A stretch of 64,000 bases of DNA from Cristatella mucedo. Its lineage: Eukaryota; Bryozoa; Phylactolaemata; Cristatellidae. Shown here in pieces: positions 12,150 through 22,606 of this stretch (its first letter is position 1; each line of letters begins with the position of its first letter). The DNA is taken from the NCBI GenBank assembly GCA_009760855.2, contig WPIO01000005.1, positions 11,946,001-12,010,000 of the forward strand. Direction: 5' to 3'. The translations under genes were made by a program, and so were the position numbers. A model generated the notes under the pieces. That model saw nothing but the letters and a program-made list of their open reading frames with translations, had not been told where the DNA came from and made no database searches.

Positions 12150-13330
12150 TTTGCTAATAACAGGCAGTGTGTCAGCACGCATAAGCACACAAAGGAAGAT
12201 TCACGCTGACCGAGCAAACGCTCGGAGGAACGGGTTGGTCTTCAGCTTCTTTTTAAATGTCTTCACGTCAGTATGTCCTGACGTCAGGCAAGAGTGAGTT
12301 CCATTTTGGGAATATGCGAAGAAGGAATGCTCATCTCTAAAAGATTTGAGGCTGTTTAAATAATAATAATACATTTGATATAGCACCCTCAGAGAATTTA
12401 ATCTCTGTCTAGGCACTTTACATAGCTGAAAAGGAAGCGAGATCGAATGGTTAGTGGCAGCATGCTCTATAAACAACAAGAATAACGTGGTTATGGGCGA
12501 CATGCACAGGATCAGCAAGCAAGTGTGGTAAGTGGCAGCATGAGCAGTTTCAGCACAAATAAGCACATTAAGGACGAATCATAGGAATCCACTAAATGCT
12601 GTCATAAATAGATGCGTTTTTAGTTTCTTATTAAATGTAGTCAAGTCAGGAGATGCCGCTAAGCAATTTGGGAGTGATTTCCAGGCTTTGGGAGCATACC
12701 AACTAAAGACACGGTCTCCAAAGGATTTGAGGTTTGTACGAGATATAGGTAAATAATTAGATTCCGAAAATGAGTGGTACGATGCTTAGCCTTGTGGGGG
12801 AGTAGATCTGATAGAGGCACAGTTAAATTATTTGAGTTGGAATAGTAGTTTGGATAGATAAGCCAGAACAAGAGAATGGAGGGACCTCAGAGGGAGTGAC
12901 AATTCTTTGAAGACGACACACTCCTTTATGGAAAGCTGGTGCAGGTTAGTTAGTAGGCGGCAATGTGGCAATTGCGATGTTTACGATAAGCAAGTATAAA
13001 TTTTATTAGTTGATTTAACAGCCTAACTTTTATAGCTGCAGAAGAGCCTTAACAGCTTCCCCATCGCTTGCAGTTAGCAATAAATGGTCGCCTACTTCAG
13101 AATTCGAACCCACGACTGTCGTTGAGAGCAAGCATCTTACCTCCTGGGCTATCACCTAGCTGCATAGTTTTGCACCAACTGGATGTGTAACATTGCATAG
13201 GCCTGATGATCTGCGAGTAGTGAACTACAGAAGTCGAGACAGGATGTCAGAAACATGGACCACATTAGATCTGGGATCCTTGTCTAAGCATACGCAAATT
13301 TTAGTAATGTTACGTAGCAAGACTTGACTG
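12150..13330 (-). mobile_element. Composite LINE-A insertion (two copies, one split by a SINE)
   Basis: On the minus strand there are two LINE-A 3' regions. One outer copy covers about 12,150-12,357. A second begins with its own (ATT)n tail and 3' hairpin at 12,358-12,430 and runs through coding remnants to about 13,330. The second is interrupted by a tRNA-derived SINE (12995-13155): GATAAGCAAG on the left and CTAGCTGCATAGTTTTGCACC on the right are adjacent in intact copies. All frames are broken. This gives a relative order: LINE-A copies first, SINE later. Confidence 0.75.
12995..13155 (-). mobile_element. tRNA-derived SINE inserted in a LINE-A copy
   Basis: Read on the minus strand it carries an A-box-like TAGCCCAGGAGG and a B-box-like GGGTTCGAATTC (at 13100-13112), then the family body (AACTGCAAGCGATGG, TTAAGGCTCTTCTGCAGC) and the 3' end GGCTGTTAAATCAACTAA. 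It shares this structure with the copies at 32230, 41985, 43405, 61150 and 63100. The boxes are internal RNA polymerase III promoter elements. It is a mobile element and not a functional tRNA, because it lacks a convincing cloverleaf. Confidence 0.8.
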
Positions 13331-13461
13331 AATAATGACAAATCAGGGTTGTTAGATGCATATGGGTATGCTTTTGACCCAAATTTTTACTTTGTTGTTA
13401 CCATGACTAATTGTGCCAAATATTTTTTTTAATTTACCTTTTGGGAATTTTTTCATCTGTA

Positions 13462-13537
13462 GAAATTTAAAAGGCTCTTTAAAAATTCAGCAATGCATTG
13501 CTGCATTTTTTAAAGAGCCTTAATGAATTGCAATTTC
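13462..13537. repeat. Long imperfect palindrome (hairpin)
   Basis: Three concentric inverted arms are visible: GAAATT/AATTTC outside, AAGGCTCTTTAAAAA (13471-13485) with TTTTTAAAGAGCCTT (13507-13521), and a perfect 16-base core palindrome CAGCAATGCATTGCTG (13488-13503). A transcript would fold into one long hairpin. It may be a tiny MITE, a hairpin RNA precursor or a chance palindrome; no second copy was seen in the window. Confidence 0.7.
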
Positions 13538-14299
13538 ATCCCATTTGATCCGACAGTGCCCACGCCTAAGCTTTTTTAAGCTACTCCATCACGAGCGATT
13601 CCGTACTATCCACTTGTGATCAACTGCCTCTCTCGTTAGATAAATCACACCACTCTCACCAATATGCACTTGGTATTTCATGCCATTGCATAAATAAAAT
13701 CCATCACTAATCTTGTGTTGCAAGTGAATCTTAACTGGTTTTCAAAAATCTTGCAAGCTTCTTGCTTTTTTGAATAGTGATTATTTTAAGCAACCTTCAC
13801 CTTCAGTAGGGATTTTAATTGTAATTAACCTTGTCTATGAGTTTGAACAAAAAGAAAGACATGTAAATATCGCATTCTAGAATTTTTATAGAAAAATAAA
13901 ACAATGGAATTTCTTCGTAGGAACTTTCATAAGCTGAAAAGGTGCCGACTGATTAGTAACACGAATACAATAGCGTGAAAGCATCAATGGCAGAACAAGG
14001 ATTTTCATCTATTAGATAATAACGGCTCGGCCGAAACGTTTTCAGCCTTATTCACGGGATAAAATTATGCACATTCGTGACTCCATAAAGCCCCACTCTG
14101 ACTAAAGCTATTGCTGAATCGTAACCCGTGACCATCCTTAAAAGATTTTCCGACGTTTCTGCATGTGGTGTGGCTACCTTAATAAAGTCTAGTAAAAAGT
14201 ATCCTGAAAACCCTATACCATCATCTCTGTGGTCCTCTCTGGAAGACCAACTTACCCCAGCTATAACCAAGATTTTGTAATGCTTCTCAGGAAAAAGCC

Positions 14300-15366
14300 G
14301 TTGTATCCAAGTCCTTCAAATTGGTCATTGTTAGACCGATATTTAAAAAGTCTGGATTAGATATGGAGATCCTTGAAAACCATCGCCCAGTTTCCTTTTT
14401 TTATTTCGCGAAAAAAATTGTCGCTACGCAGCTGATAGCACGCGTTGTAAAAATTAATTATCAGAAGAATTTCTATCGGAGTTCAAGCGGCAGCACTCCA
14501 CTGAATTTGCTCTACTTTGTGTAACCAATGCAGCAAGGACGATGCGAATTCTTTTTGCCATAGCGCTGCTAGATCTACCAACTGCCTTCGACACCATTGA
14601 CCATGATATCCTACTTGAATGATTGAGAACAACGATCGGTCTGGTTGGCATTGTTTAAATCGTACTTACGTGATCGTATTCAATCCGTGTCGTTTAGCTG
14701 TCAGGTCTCATCCCCAAGATCAGTCAACTATGGAGTCCCACAAGGGTCCGTCATCGGTCCTTTTCTGTTCTCCATTTATACTAAACCTCTGGGGAAAGCG
14801 ATTCAGGCCCATGGAATAGGCTATCCTTTTTTTGGAACGATACTCAGCTGTATATCATTTTAAGCGTCAGAAGTTCTGATGGCTGCTGGTTGATTAACGG
14901 ATACAGAACAAAGTTCTTACGCTGACCCACAAGTCCTGCCACGGCTTGGCTCCGTCATACCTAGCTGAACTGGTGCACCCGTTTCAGCCTCCTCGTGCCC
15001 TCAGGTTATGTATGGACAATAAATTAGCTATTCTATTCCTTCGCTTAAAGAGCGTTGGCGACAGAAGCTTGTGTTCTGCAGGTATATTGTCCTAGGCTGT
15101 AGGACTCACTTTCAAAAACTTACGCAACGATATCTACTCTCCTACTGCCGACTATGGCACATCATTTCCAACCATCCTTAGCTGCTATTGATATGCTACT
15201 CACTACTTCAACTGCTCCCCTGACTCAGCTACGTTTCCCACCTTCGCTTTGTTGTGTGAGAAAAAAAATTTTGGCTACAGAATGCCTACAGAAAGCCGCC
15301 GAAGCTGTGAGGGCTCTATACAAAACGCTCCTGCATAACACCCACATAGTCTTTGTGGCTCTTCAG
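14300..15366 (+). mobile_element. LINE-B (CR1/L2-like) reverse transcriptase and 3' part, broken
   Basis: Plus-strand pieces of the polymerase are readable in different frames: a VAPIFKKSG-like start (VRPIFKKSG), ENHRPVSF, then TAFDTIDHDILL around 14,575-14,620, GVPQGSVIGPFLF around 14,735-14,775, then TLTHKSCHGLAPSYLAEL at about 14,920 and the LINE-B 3' block to 15,366. Frameshifts and stops separate these pieces, so no active enzyme is encoded. A LINE-A copy begins immediately after it in the opposite orientation. Confidence 0.85.
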
Positions 15367-15371
15367 GGTTT

Positions 15372-16199
15372 ATTAACAATAATAATAATAATAATGTACA
15401 TGATAAAGCGCCCTCGGAGAACTTAATGTCTTTCTAGGCGCTTTACATTTGCTGCAAAGGTAAATGCAATTGAATGGTAAGTAAAATCATGCTTAAAAGA
15501 CAAACAAAATGAATAACATGGTTAGGGGTGACATGCACAGGGTCAGCATGCAAGTGTGGTTAGTGGCAGCATGCACAGTGCCAGCACGCATAAGCACGTG
15601 AAGGACGAATCACGGGGACCCACTAAATGCTGTCCTAAATAGGTGTGTTTTTAAGTTCCTTTTAAATGTGGTCAGGTCAGGGGATGTTCTGACGCAGGTC
15701 GGGAGGGAGTTCCAGGCTTTGGGGGCATACGAACTAAATGCACGGTCTCCAAGGGATTTGAGGTTTGTACGAGGTATTTGTAGACTGTTGGATTCCGAAA
15801 AGCGGGTGGTACGATGCTTAGCCTGATGGGGGAGTATGTCGGAGAGATAGGCTGGAGCCATAGAATGAAGAGACCTAAAAGTGAGCGACAAAACTTTGAA
15901 GTCAATCCGTTGCTTGACTGGTAGCCAGTGCAGGTCGGCGAGAAGTGGACTAATGTGGCAACTGCGAAGCTCACGACAGACAAGCCTAGCTGCCGAGTTT
16001 TGCACCAGCTGCAATCGCCTGATCGCACATGCTGGTAGGCCGGTAAGCAGTGAGTTGCAGAAGTCGAGACGGGATGTCACGAATGCATGGACCAACTTAG
16101 ACGTAGTATCCTTATCTAAACAAGCCCGAATTTTAGCAATGTTATGAAGCTGAAAATAGGCAGATTTGACCGTGGAGCTGATATGGTCGTCTAACGAGA
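15372..16199 (-). mobile_element. Well-preserved 5'-truncated LINE-A copy
   Basis: On the minus strand an open frame of about 200 residues covers the C-terminal part of the LINE protein (from LDDHISSTVKSAYFQLHNI through LDFCNSLLTGLPACAIRRL and AWNSLPTCVRTSPDLTTFK to the stop near 15,610). The 3' untranslated part, hairpin and (ATT)n at 15,372-15,395 follow. It resembles the plus-strand copy at 51640-52626 closely enough to suggest fairly recent activity. The 5' break at about 16,199 is abrupt. The catalytic YADD region is missing. Confidence 0.9.
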
Positions 16200-17169
16200 T
16201 TGACGGGCATGCATTACAATACATTACGTTTCATTCCATCAGGGGGCTAACCTGCAAAATGTGTATATAGGGGCAATACGCTAAAGACTCTCGTGTAGGC
16301 TGAGCAACTACAGTGTAAAATCGAATCGGCGGTTGCTTATCAAGTGGAATTATGACATAATTTCTTTGTTTATGACGGTCGTGCGTATAGGAACAGGGGG
16401 CTGCCCAGTTCTCTGCCCTGTCCTAAGGTTGCAGATGCCCCCTACCCAGTCACTCTGCCACTGACTGGTAAACTATTGGTTATCTGTGTGTAAATGGAAG
16501 GCACTTGGAAAAATCCCACGAAATAAACAGATATTTAAATCTGAATTATAACATATACTCTTACTTTTGAAATTGAATTGAAAATGTATTTAGTTTTTGA
16601 ATAAATTCCGGCACTTCATAAAAGCAATTCGTTACCTATCCGTTGTCTAGACCCCTATAACTATCATTAGAGTGTGTTGGCACATATGAAGCATTCAAAT
16701 CGCTACAGATGGTGATGATTCGTCTTCGTCTCCCGTTGACTTTGGCTATCTCTTTAATGTGTCAAGCTGAGTTGGTTGGGCCACTGCTTGACTGCTATAG
16801 AACGGCAAGTCCTGCCCAGCAGCAATTCGCGCCTGCACAGTGCAAATAAAGCACTTTCAGGATCTAGACGAGATAGAAGTAGATTTGACAGCCGCACGGA
16901 GCAGCGACCTCGTTCTTCGCACATGTGCACCCACCTTTTCCCAAGTCCTTTGCGCCTGGTCGCCTGGCTCCTGACAGACTTTGCTTTGATATAGCTCTTG
17001 CTGCATGCTCTCTGCCGGAGCTGCAGCAGTAAAGTGATCAAACTGGGTTAAGAGAGGAAAAGGTTTGGTTAATACTGTAGTGCTATTGCTGGAACTGCTT
17101 ATGGCAGCAGAGACGACCATAATACAGTCGGCCTTTACATAATAAGTCGCCATTTACATGACGTTGCAG

Positions 17170-17953
17170 AGCTCGTGCCGGGAGGCGTGGCGCTGAGAGC
17201 GAGCCCCTTCGAGCCGCTCAAGCGCGCCCAGTTGCAGGAGGAGTTGAACCACTTGCCCCTACCTCTTGTCCACCGTCAGGTGCAGGACAGAGCCGTGTCG
17301 CAGCCTTTGCCACCGGTGAACCGCGACGCGGTCCTCAACTCGACGCAGGCTGAGCTGCACTCGGCTTCAGCCAGAGAGTGGCCACAGCAGTTGCGATATG
17401 GCAGGAGTGGCAGCGGTACTACTGGAGCAGGGCCGCTGTCCCCCGCTCACTCTGCATCGCCTCCACTGCTTCCACCCTCGCTGCTGCCACCGATGCGGCG
17501 GGGGCTTCGCGAGCCTCCCCGTCGCCTCATGCTGCCCTCTCGTCCGGCCGCGTCTCCCAATGGAAGCAGCGCCCTCTCGCGAACGCCTCGCGAACCCGAG
17601 AGGTCAGCGGTGCAGCCGCAGAGTAGGGTCCTCTCATCGGACAGCGTCTCGCTCGGACGGCCTTTTGCCGAAGCGATGACGCTGGCAGCATCGGGCATCG
17701 GGCCTCGGCATCCTTCGGTTAAAGAAGCACGAAGCCGATCCTACCCGGCGCCCAGACGTGCCGCACAGGGAGCTTGCTCGTCGCCCGACCACGGCGGCCA
17801 CCGAGATGAGTGGCAGCAGGACGAGGACGATGGTGGTGGCGACGACGGTCGGTCTCTGAGCTCGGAGCTCTCCATTCGCGACGCAGGCAGCTGCGGTGGC
17901 TACGAAGTAGACTGCAGCAGTTATGAACACAGCAGCAGCAATATCACCAAAAG
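17170..17953 (+). CDS. Predicted large exon 4 of the candidate CaV2 tail gene
   Basis: A 784-base exon: two bases complete a Glu codon, 260 codons follow, and two bases are left over (phase 2). The acceptor is GACGTTGCAG and the donor AAAAG|GTCAGT. The protein is low-complexity and rich in Pro, Ser, Arg and Ala (for example PPLLPPSLLPPMRR in the middle). A Gln/Leu-rich segment near the start (KRAQLQEELNHL) could form a short helix. An acidic block lies near the end (DEWQQDEDDGGGDDG), followed by a Ser-rich stretch. Several PxxP and RxxS patterns suggest SH3 and kinase contacts, but none is diagnostic. Long disordered Pro/Ser/Arg tails of this kind follow the IQ region in CaV2 alpha-1 subunits. 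GC content is well above the surrounding intron, as expected for an exon. Confidence 0.65.
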
Positions 17954-18349
17954 GTCAGTGGCTCGTGCACGAGGCACTTTTTTCTGTGGGCAGAAGGAGT
18001 GACGGATTTGAGGGCGATTGGCTGAGAAAGCTGGCAGCTAGCTGAGAAAGTTGATTGCGGATGGCGGTTCAATCACAAAACAATCCTTCAGTTGGATGGG
18101 CACACATGTGTTGAAACTCCGTCCCTGTGCTGGCTGTCCTCGCAACAGCAGAGCTGCAAAGTCGCCAGCGGTCATGGAGATTGCTGGATATAGGGCAGAC
18201 GACCTTCTTGCACATTGCTGGATTGTGTTCAAACGTAGGGGCTCCGAACCAAGCGTTTGCCTGTGATGCGATGTTGGGTGCTTGGCGAGCATTAAACAGG
18301 TCATTAGCAGAACTTCCTTCAGTGGACCAAAGAATGCGGTTAATATTGG

Positions 18350-18700
18350 CGTTGTCGCTATTGATTGCATAAAGCCATGTGAACTATTTGCCCGTTATGC
18401 TCCAAGGTTTTCTGTAGAGCAGTCAAAGCCTGCACGGTTTTAGAGCGCATTTGGTAACCATTACCATTTACGTCACTAAACAATGAAAAAGTGAGAAGCA
18501 CAGAGGAGTTTGGAAGCCTGCTGCTGATGTATGTAGCATACAATGTGCAGGTGATTGACTGCTGGAAAAGAGTGCCAGAATCGGCATTAAGAAATGGCAT
18601 CGGTGGGTAAGGAAAACTATGAATGAGCTCGGTTGGACCTGCAAAGCAACAGTATCCATCGCCAAACAATGGCCACTTAAGGCAGCACACGGGCACACAG
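18350..18700 (-). mobile_element. Ancient LINE-B 3' part with a fortuitously open frame
   Basis: The minus strand reads ATGCTACATACATCAGCAGC, then a TCTCACTTTTTCATTGTTTA block, then GGTTACCAAATGCG, matching in order the LINE-B phrases ATGCTACTCACTACCTCAAC, CCCACTTTCTCTTTGTTGCG and GGCTACCGAATGCG. About 130 codons are open here by chance, which makes it look like a gene. The alignment to LINE-B explains it better. Confidence 0.7.
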
Positions 18701-19660
18701 AGTAATTTGGTAGTCACTCTTTTCTGACGACAGGCTTTGTAATTGAGAGTAGTTGTCATCGCACCTCAGTCTTTTATTTTCATAATGATATTGTGCCATC
18801 AGCTCGATTTATTTATTACCGTTCTCTCTGTATTTTGAAGTTCTGGCTTTATTTCCAGCCCTCGCTAAGGGCCACATACAGCCATTCACCGGTTGCCGAA
18901 AGCGTGTGGCGGTCGACAGTGCTTAGGCGTTTTTGGATCTTGAATCTTCTTAGGTCCGCGTCCGCCGTGAAGTGGTTAGTCTCTCTAGTCACCGATCGCA
19001 GTTGGTACAATGGGTACACCTTGGTGAGATCCAATTTGAAATTACTATCATGTGAACATAAACATATTTTCTCGAGCGTGTATGTAGAAGTTTGGTGCTA
19101 AGGATTTAAAGCCTTGTGTTAAGTACTAATGAAACTGTATTTTTTTTATTTCTTAATCACAAAGCACTGGACCGGTTAGAGAGATGAGGGGTCGTTCCCC
19201 ACTTTCTGCACTCATTCCCGGGGCAGACGGCCTTTAGTCTTTGGCATTTAACTTTCGTCAAGGAGTGGCTTGTCATTCAACCTTGCAGTCTCATTCTTTC
19301 CTGGCAAATATCTTTCACCTCATTCGCATTAAAAATCATAGCACTGAAGCAATTCTGAATGACGGGACAACTCTTTCCGGTCTTGCTTAAACTCATTTGA
19401 AAACAGAATGTTGTTGCTCAGCAAGGTGAGAAAAAATTTTTGATGTGTACCACATGACCTCGAGAAACCAAGATTTTAAAATAAGTAGCCAGGATTGGAA
19501 AGGGGAGAAATGCAAAGTGATAAACGAAGGTTCTAACATTATTCTAACTTTACCGTATCAAGTCGACACAGGAAAGTAAAGTAAGTAAGTGTGAGAGAAA
19601 GGATGGCAGAACAACTCCCTTACTGTAGTTTGAGTGTACGCCGGCTCCTCTGATGAGCCA

Positions 19661-19803
19661 GTGATGTGGCATGGACACAGGCCGGTAACCCACTGGTGGC
19701 CAGATGGTGGATTCACCATCTGGGTCTGCCAGTGCACAGCTGTGGTCCGCCTGTGATGTGGTATATACACAGGCCGGTAACCTGCTGTTGGGGAGATGGT
19801 GGA
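19661..19803. repeat. Direct repeat (92 bp period) with an internal palindrome
   Basis: Two copies of about 50 bp begin with GTGATGTGG at 19661 and 19753 and share ACACAGGCCGGTAACC and AGATGGTGGA. The first contains nested inverted arms: CACTGG (from 19691) with CCAGTG (to 19733), and CCAGATGGTG (19700-19709) with CACCATCTGG (19714-19723) around a 4-base loop. Confidence 0.75.
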
Positions 19804-20874
19804 CCGGAGGACCGGAGGAGGAGGGCAGACTCGAGTGGGAGAAGGGGGCAAAGGCAGTCGTGCATGCGTCTTGCTGCTCCGTGCCTTGTGCAATAAACCG
19901 TTGGCGTTGTTCTGGGCCAGCGCTCTGTATGCCGAACCATACTTACAAATGCGGTTTGGAAATTTCTGAATCAATGTTCTGAGCTACAAACACAGTGCAT
20001 CTAACAGGTGCTTGTCCTAGCAGACCGATATTGGTGGAAGGAACTAGCACCTCGAAGCACGGCTAACGAAGACGCACCACATATACATACAGGTGTGCCG
20101 ATTGTATTAGAGCTCAAAAGCAATCAAGAAGACTCATACCTTGAGGGCTGGTGGTAACGCCATTTAAATCTAGCCGTATCGCGTGGAGACTGCTAAGGGC
20201 TAGAATAAAATTAAGTGGATGTGAAAAGAGGAATTTTTTATTTACAAAGTTGTCTGGTGTCACCAGCTGCTGTCGGCTTTCTCCTCTTGATCTTCAATGA
20301 GCTACTTTGCCGATATGCGTGACGATTATGCTGGCGAATGGGGGTTCCGTGGCCCCATAGGGCAATGGTGAGCGGAAAGTATGAGCGGTAGCTCTTTAAA
20401 TCTTTAGCGAACGTGGATAGTTTGTGATCGTGATCAATCCAAGATTCACTCACCCAGTGTAGCTCCGATGAGCAATTCAAAAATTATGCTCACCAAAATA
20501 AACTGCTGACGTTTAGTGCTAATACAGATGTATGTACTTCAAGGAGCTGAGCTGCTAGTTTTGAAAAGCGACTGCCCCAGGTCTCGTACCGATGTCAATC
20601 ACTACAGAGGATTAGCCAAGCTGTTTCATCAGTATAACGGTTGTGGCTAATCATCCTAGAGGGGGCACAATATGCTTGGGAATAATGAATCGAGTAAAAA
20701 TCTTGGCTTTGTTATTGGTAAAACACGGTCACACGGAAGCAGTTAATTTTGGCTAGCATAAGCAGCCGGTCAAAATTTCGGACAAAAACATGCCTTAAAC
20801 TTTCTATACACACGCTTTCTTTTTTAATAATTAATCACTACCGGTTATATGTGAGAAAACTTGCTAGATAGCAT

Positions 20875-20968
20875 TAATAATAATAATAATAATAATGCAC
20901 TTGATAAAGCGCCCTCAGAGAACTCAATCTCTTTCTAGGCGCTTTACATTTGCTGCAAAGGGAATTAG
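20875..20968 (-). mobile_element. LINE-A reduced to its 3' hairpin and (ATT)n tail
   Basis: Only the last 90 or so bases of LINE-A are present: an AATAAT run, then the hairpin AAAGCGCC...GGGCGCTTT with its AGAGA/TCTCT inner part, ending at TTTGCTGCAAAGG. This is an extreme 5' truncation of a copy made by target-primed reverse transcription. Confidence 0.85.
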
Positions 20969-21124
20969 GTAGGGTACGACAGAAATCAACGTTCAAATTG
21001 TAAAAAGAAAATAATTCCTCATAAAAATGTCAGTGCTGATCGATCGATTCCTCAACTTTGTGTCGGCATTGTCGTTCATTTTCTGCCAACATCTTGTGCA
21101 GGAATGCGTTTCTTGGGTTTGCAG

Positions 21125-21620
21125 AGAGAGCGAATCATGGTGCCACCAGGGTGCATTCTTATCCGTGGTGCAGCCAAGCAGGCAGCCAGCTGCCAGGGTG
21201 CGGTCAGCACCGTCACGCAGCACGCGACAGGAGGAGGACGAGATGGCAGCGAAATCTGACTACGAAGGTGCTGCCAGAGCACCGTTTCACCCAGGCACCG
21301 ACGCATCTGAAGCGGTTGCTGCACAAGCCATGAACAAACTAAAGAGCCGGAGTGCAGATGGAGAGGGCAATAGGGTCTACGGACGAGCCGAGCCGTCAAC
21401 TAAAACTAGATATCCTAGGCGGCCTCACGGGGAGCCAGCCCCGCAAGCCGACAGCCTCAGGCTGTATCGTCTGCATACAGCCACATCCTCCTCTGCTACG
21501 GATGTATGGTCAAGATCGCCAAGCGAAAGTGGTAGCGATTTCAACACACCCTCATTTGACCGCCCAACCAATAGAGATCTTCGAGACGATGACAGCGACG
21601 ACAACGACGATTGGTGCTAG
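21125..21620 (+). CDS. Last exon of the candidate CaV2 alpha-1 gene, ending in the Asp-Asp-Trp-Cys PDZ ligand
   Basis: The acceptor TTTCTTGGGTTTGCAG leaves one base that completes an Arg codon with the phase-2 end of exon 17170-17953. 164 further codons lead to TAG at 21618-21620. The protein is disordered (many Ser, Arg, Pro, Ala) and becomes strongly acidic at the end: RDDDSDDNDDWC is the extreme C-terminus. In CaV2.1 and CaV2.2 channels and their invertebrate relatives, a C-terminal D-x-W-C binds the PDZ domains of RIM and Mint1 and helps hold channels at presynaptic active zones. The position at the exact terminus is what makes the match meaningful. No pore, EF-hand or IQ sequence is in the window, so the identity is an inference. 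Another acceptor at 21101 (TTGTGCAG) is 23 bases upstream but would not keep frame with exon 4. Confidence 0.6.
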
Positions 21621-22101
21621 AGCAACGTCTGCCTCAGCTTTCGGCTGAGGCTTTCTGCAAAGCCTTATGAATTTTCCTTCCGTCAATCTGATTGGCTGAC
21701 ATTTTGAGAACAGCAGAGCGAGCCTACGAGCACCAGCAAAGCTACAGTGTATGCGTAATTCAGAATTGCTGAGGGTGATGCTCACTTAGGATGCAGAAGC
21801 TCTCGTCCGGCGTATACTAGCAGGCAGCAATACCGTTTTCCTTCTGATGCTGTCGTACACAGTATAGTGACACATACGTGAAGCATTGCTAGAAGCATTG
21901 CACTTGGCGAAGTGGACATTGGGCTTCACTTACTACAATACATCTTGGCTTCGCTCTGCTCAGTATTACAGCTTCCGAAACCATGTATGGGCACCCGAGC
22001 CTGCTTGTTGTAAGTTAAACACGATCGTCCCATGTCCACAGTTCTTTAATAGATCAAGCTGAAAGCCTGTGCTTATTTAAATGCAGTAACATTTCATTAA
22101 A
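21621..22101 (+). other. Possible 3' untranslated region with a variant poly(A) signal
   Basis: After the stop at 21620 there is no further supported coding. The first plausible poly(A) hexamer is the variant ATTAAA at 22096-22101, about 480 bases downstream. No canonical AATAAA was seen before it. The assignment is weak. Confidence 0.3.
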
Positions 22102-22239
22102 AAATATCACTTCCTGGAAGCTAGTATTAGTAGGGGATAACACCATCGAGTCCGTGGAGACCAGGCGTAGGGATTAGCTAATAATCTCATTTTTCTCTTC
22201 TATGGGCCCATTACAATTAGAAATACGGTATTGGGAGAT

Positions 22240-22555
22240 ACGTTCGTCTGTTCCATTTCTGCGTTTATTAAAGACCGTTGGCAACAGAAGCTTTAGCTCT
22301 GCATGTCCGAGACTGTGGAACTCGGTTCCACGCTTCTTACGAAACGACAACTACTCGGTCCTGAGCTGCTACTTCCATGTCACTCACTATCTCAACTGCT
22401 CTCCTGACTCTGCTATGCTTCCCATTTTCTCTTTGCTGCGTGAGATGAGTTCAATTGGCTACTGAATACTTACCGAAAGCCGCATAACCTGTGAGTGCAC
22501 TATACAAAATTCTGCGTAATGCACACACGGAGATACAATGCATTACATTCTAAGC
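22240..22555 (+). mobile_element. LINE-B 3' part
   Basis: It opens with the coding-like block TTTATTAAAGACCGTTGGC (family: CTTAAAGACAGTTGGTGAC), includes GACTGTGGAACTCGGTTCCA, lacks an internal stretch after ACGACAACTACTC, and ends with the 3' block and GAGATACAATGCATTACATT. An adjoining LINE-A fragment in the same orientation follows at 22607. Confidence 0.8.
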
Positions 22556-22606
22556 AGTATTGTGTTAATGATAGCCAGAAGTAAGCCAAGGAGGTTCATG
22601 CATCAG

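Larger units (their letters stand above)
8825..17169 (+). other. Long repeat-filled intron after exon 3
   Basis: It contains a degenerate LINE-A (10200-10985), a composite LINE-A region (12150-13330) holding a SINE, a palindrome (13462-13537), a LINE-B reverse transcriptase piece (14300-15366) and a well-preserved LINE-A (15372-16199). Stretches 8,830-10,190, 11,000-12,140, 13,540-14,300 and 16,200-17,169 show nothing I can assign. Open frames within them are short and without motifs. Confidence 0.5.
17954..21124 (+). other. Intron before the last exon
   Basis: It runs from GTCAGT to CTTGGGTTTGCAG. It contains an ancient minus-strand LINE-B copy (18350-18700), a 92-bp direct repeat with a cruciform-like palindrome (19661-19803), and a LINE-A 3' tail (20875-20968). 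The stretches 18,700-19,650 and 19,830-20,870 show nothing I can assign. Confidence 0.5.

Noticed and set aside
18358-18759. 133-codon minus-strand frame that looks like a small secreted or membrane protein
   Set aside because: Its DNA aligns in order with LINE-B 3' phrases, so the open frame is fortuitous.
21102-21620. Last exon beginning at 21102 instead of 21125
   Set aside because: Phase 0 there does not fit the phase-2 donor at 17953; kept only as a possible alternative splice.
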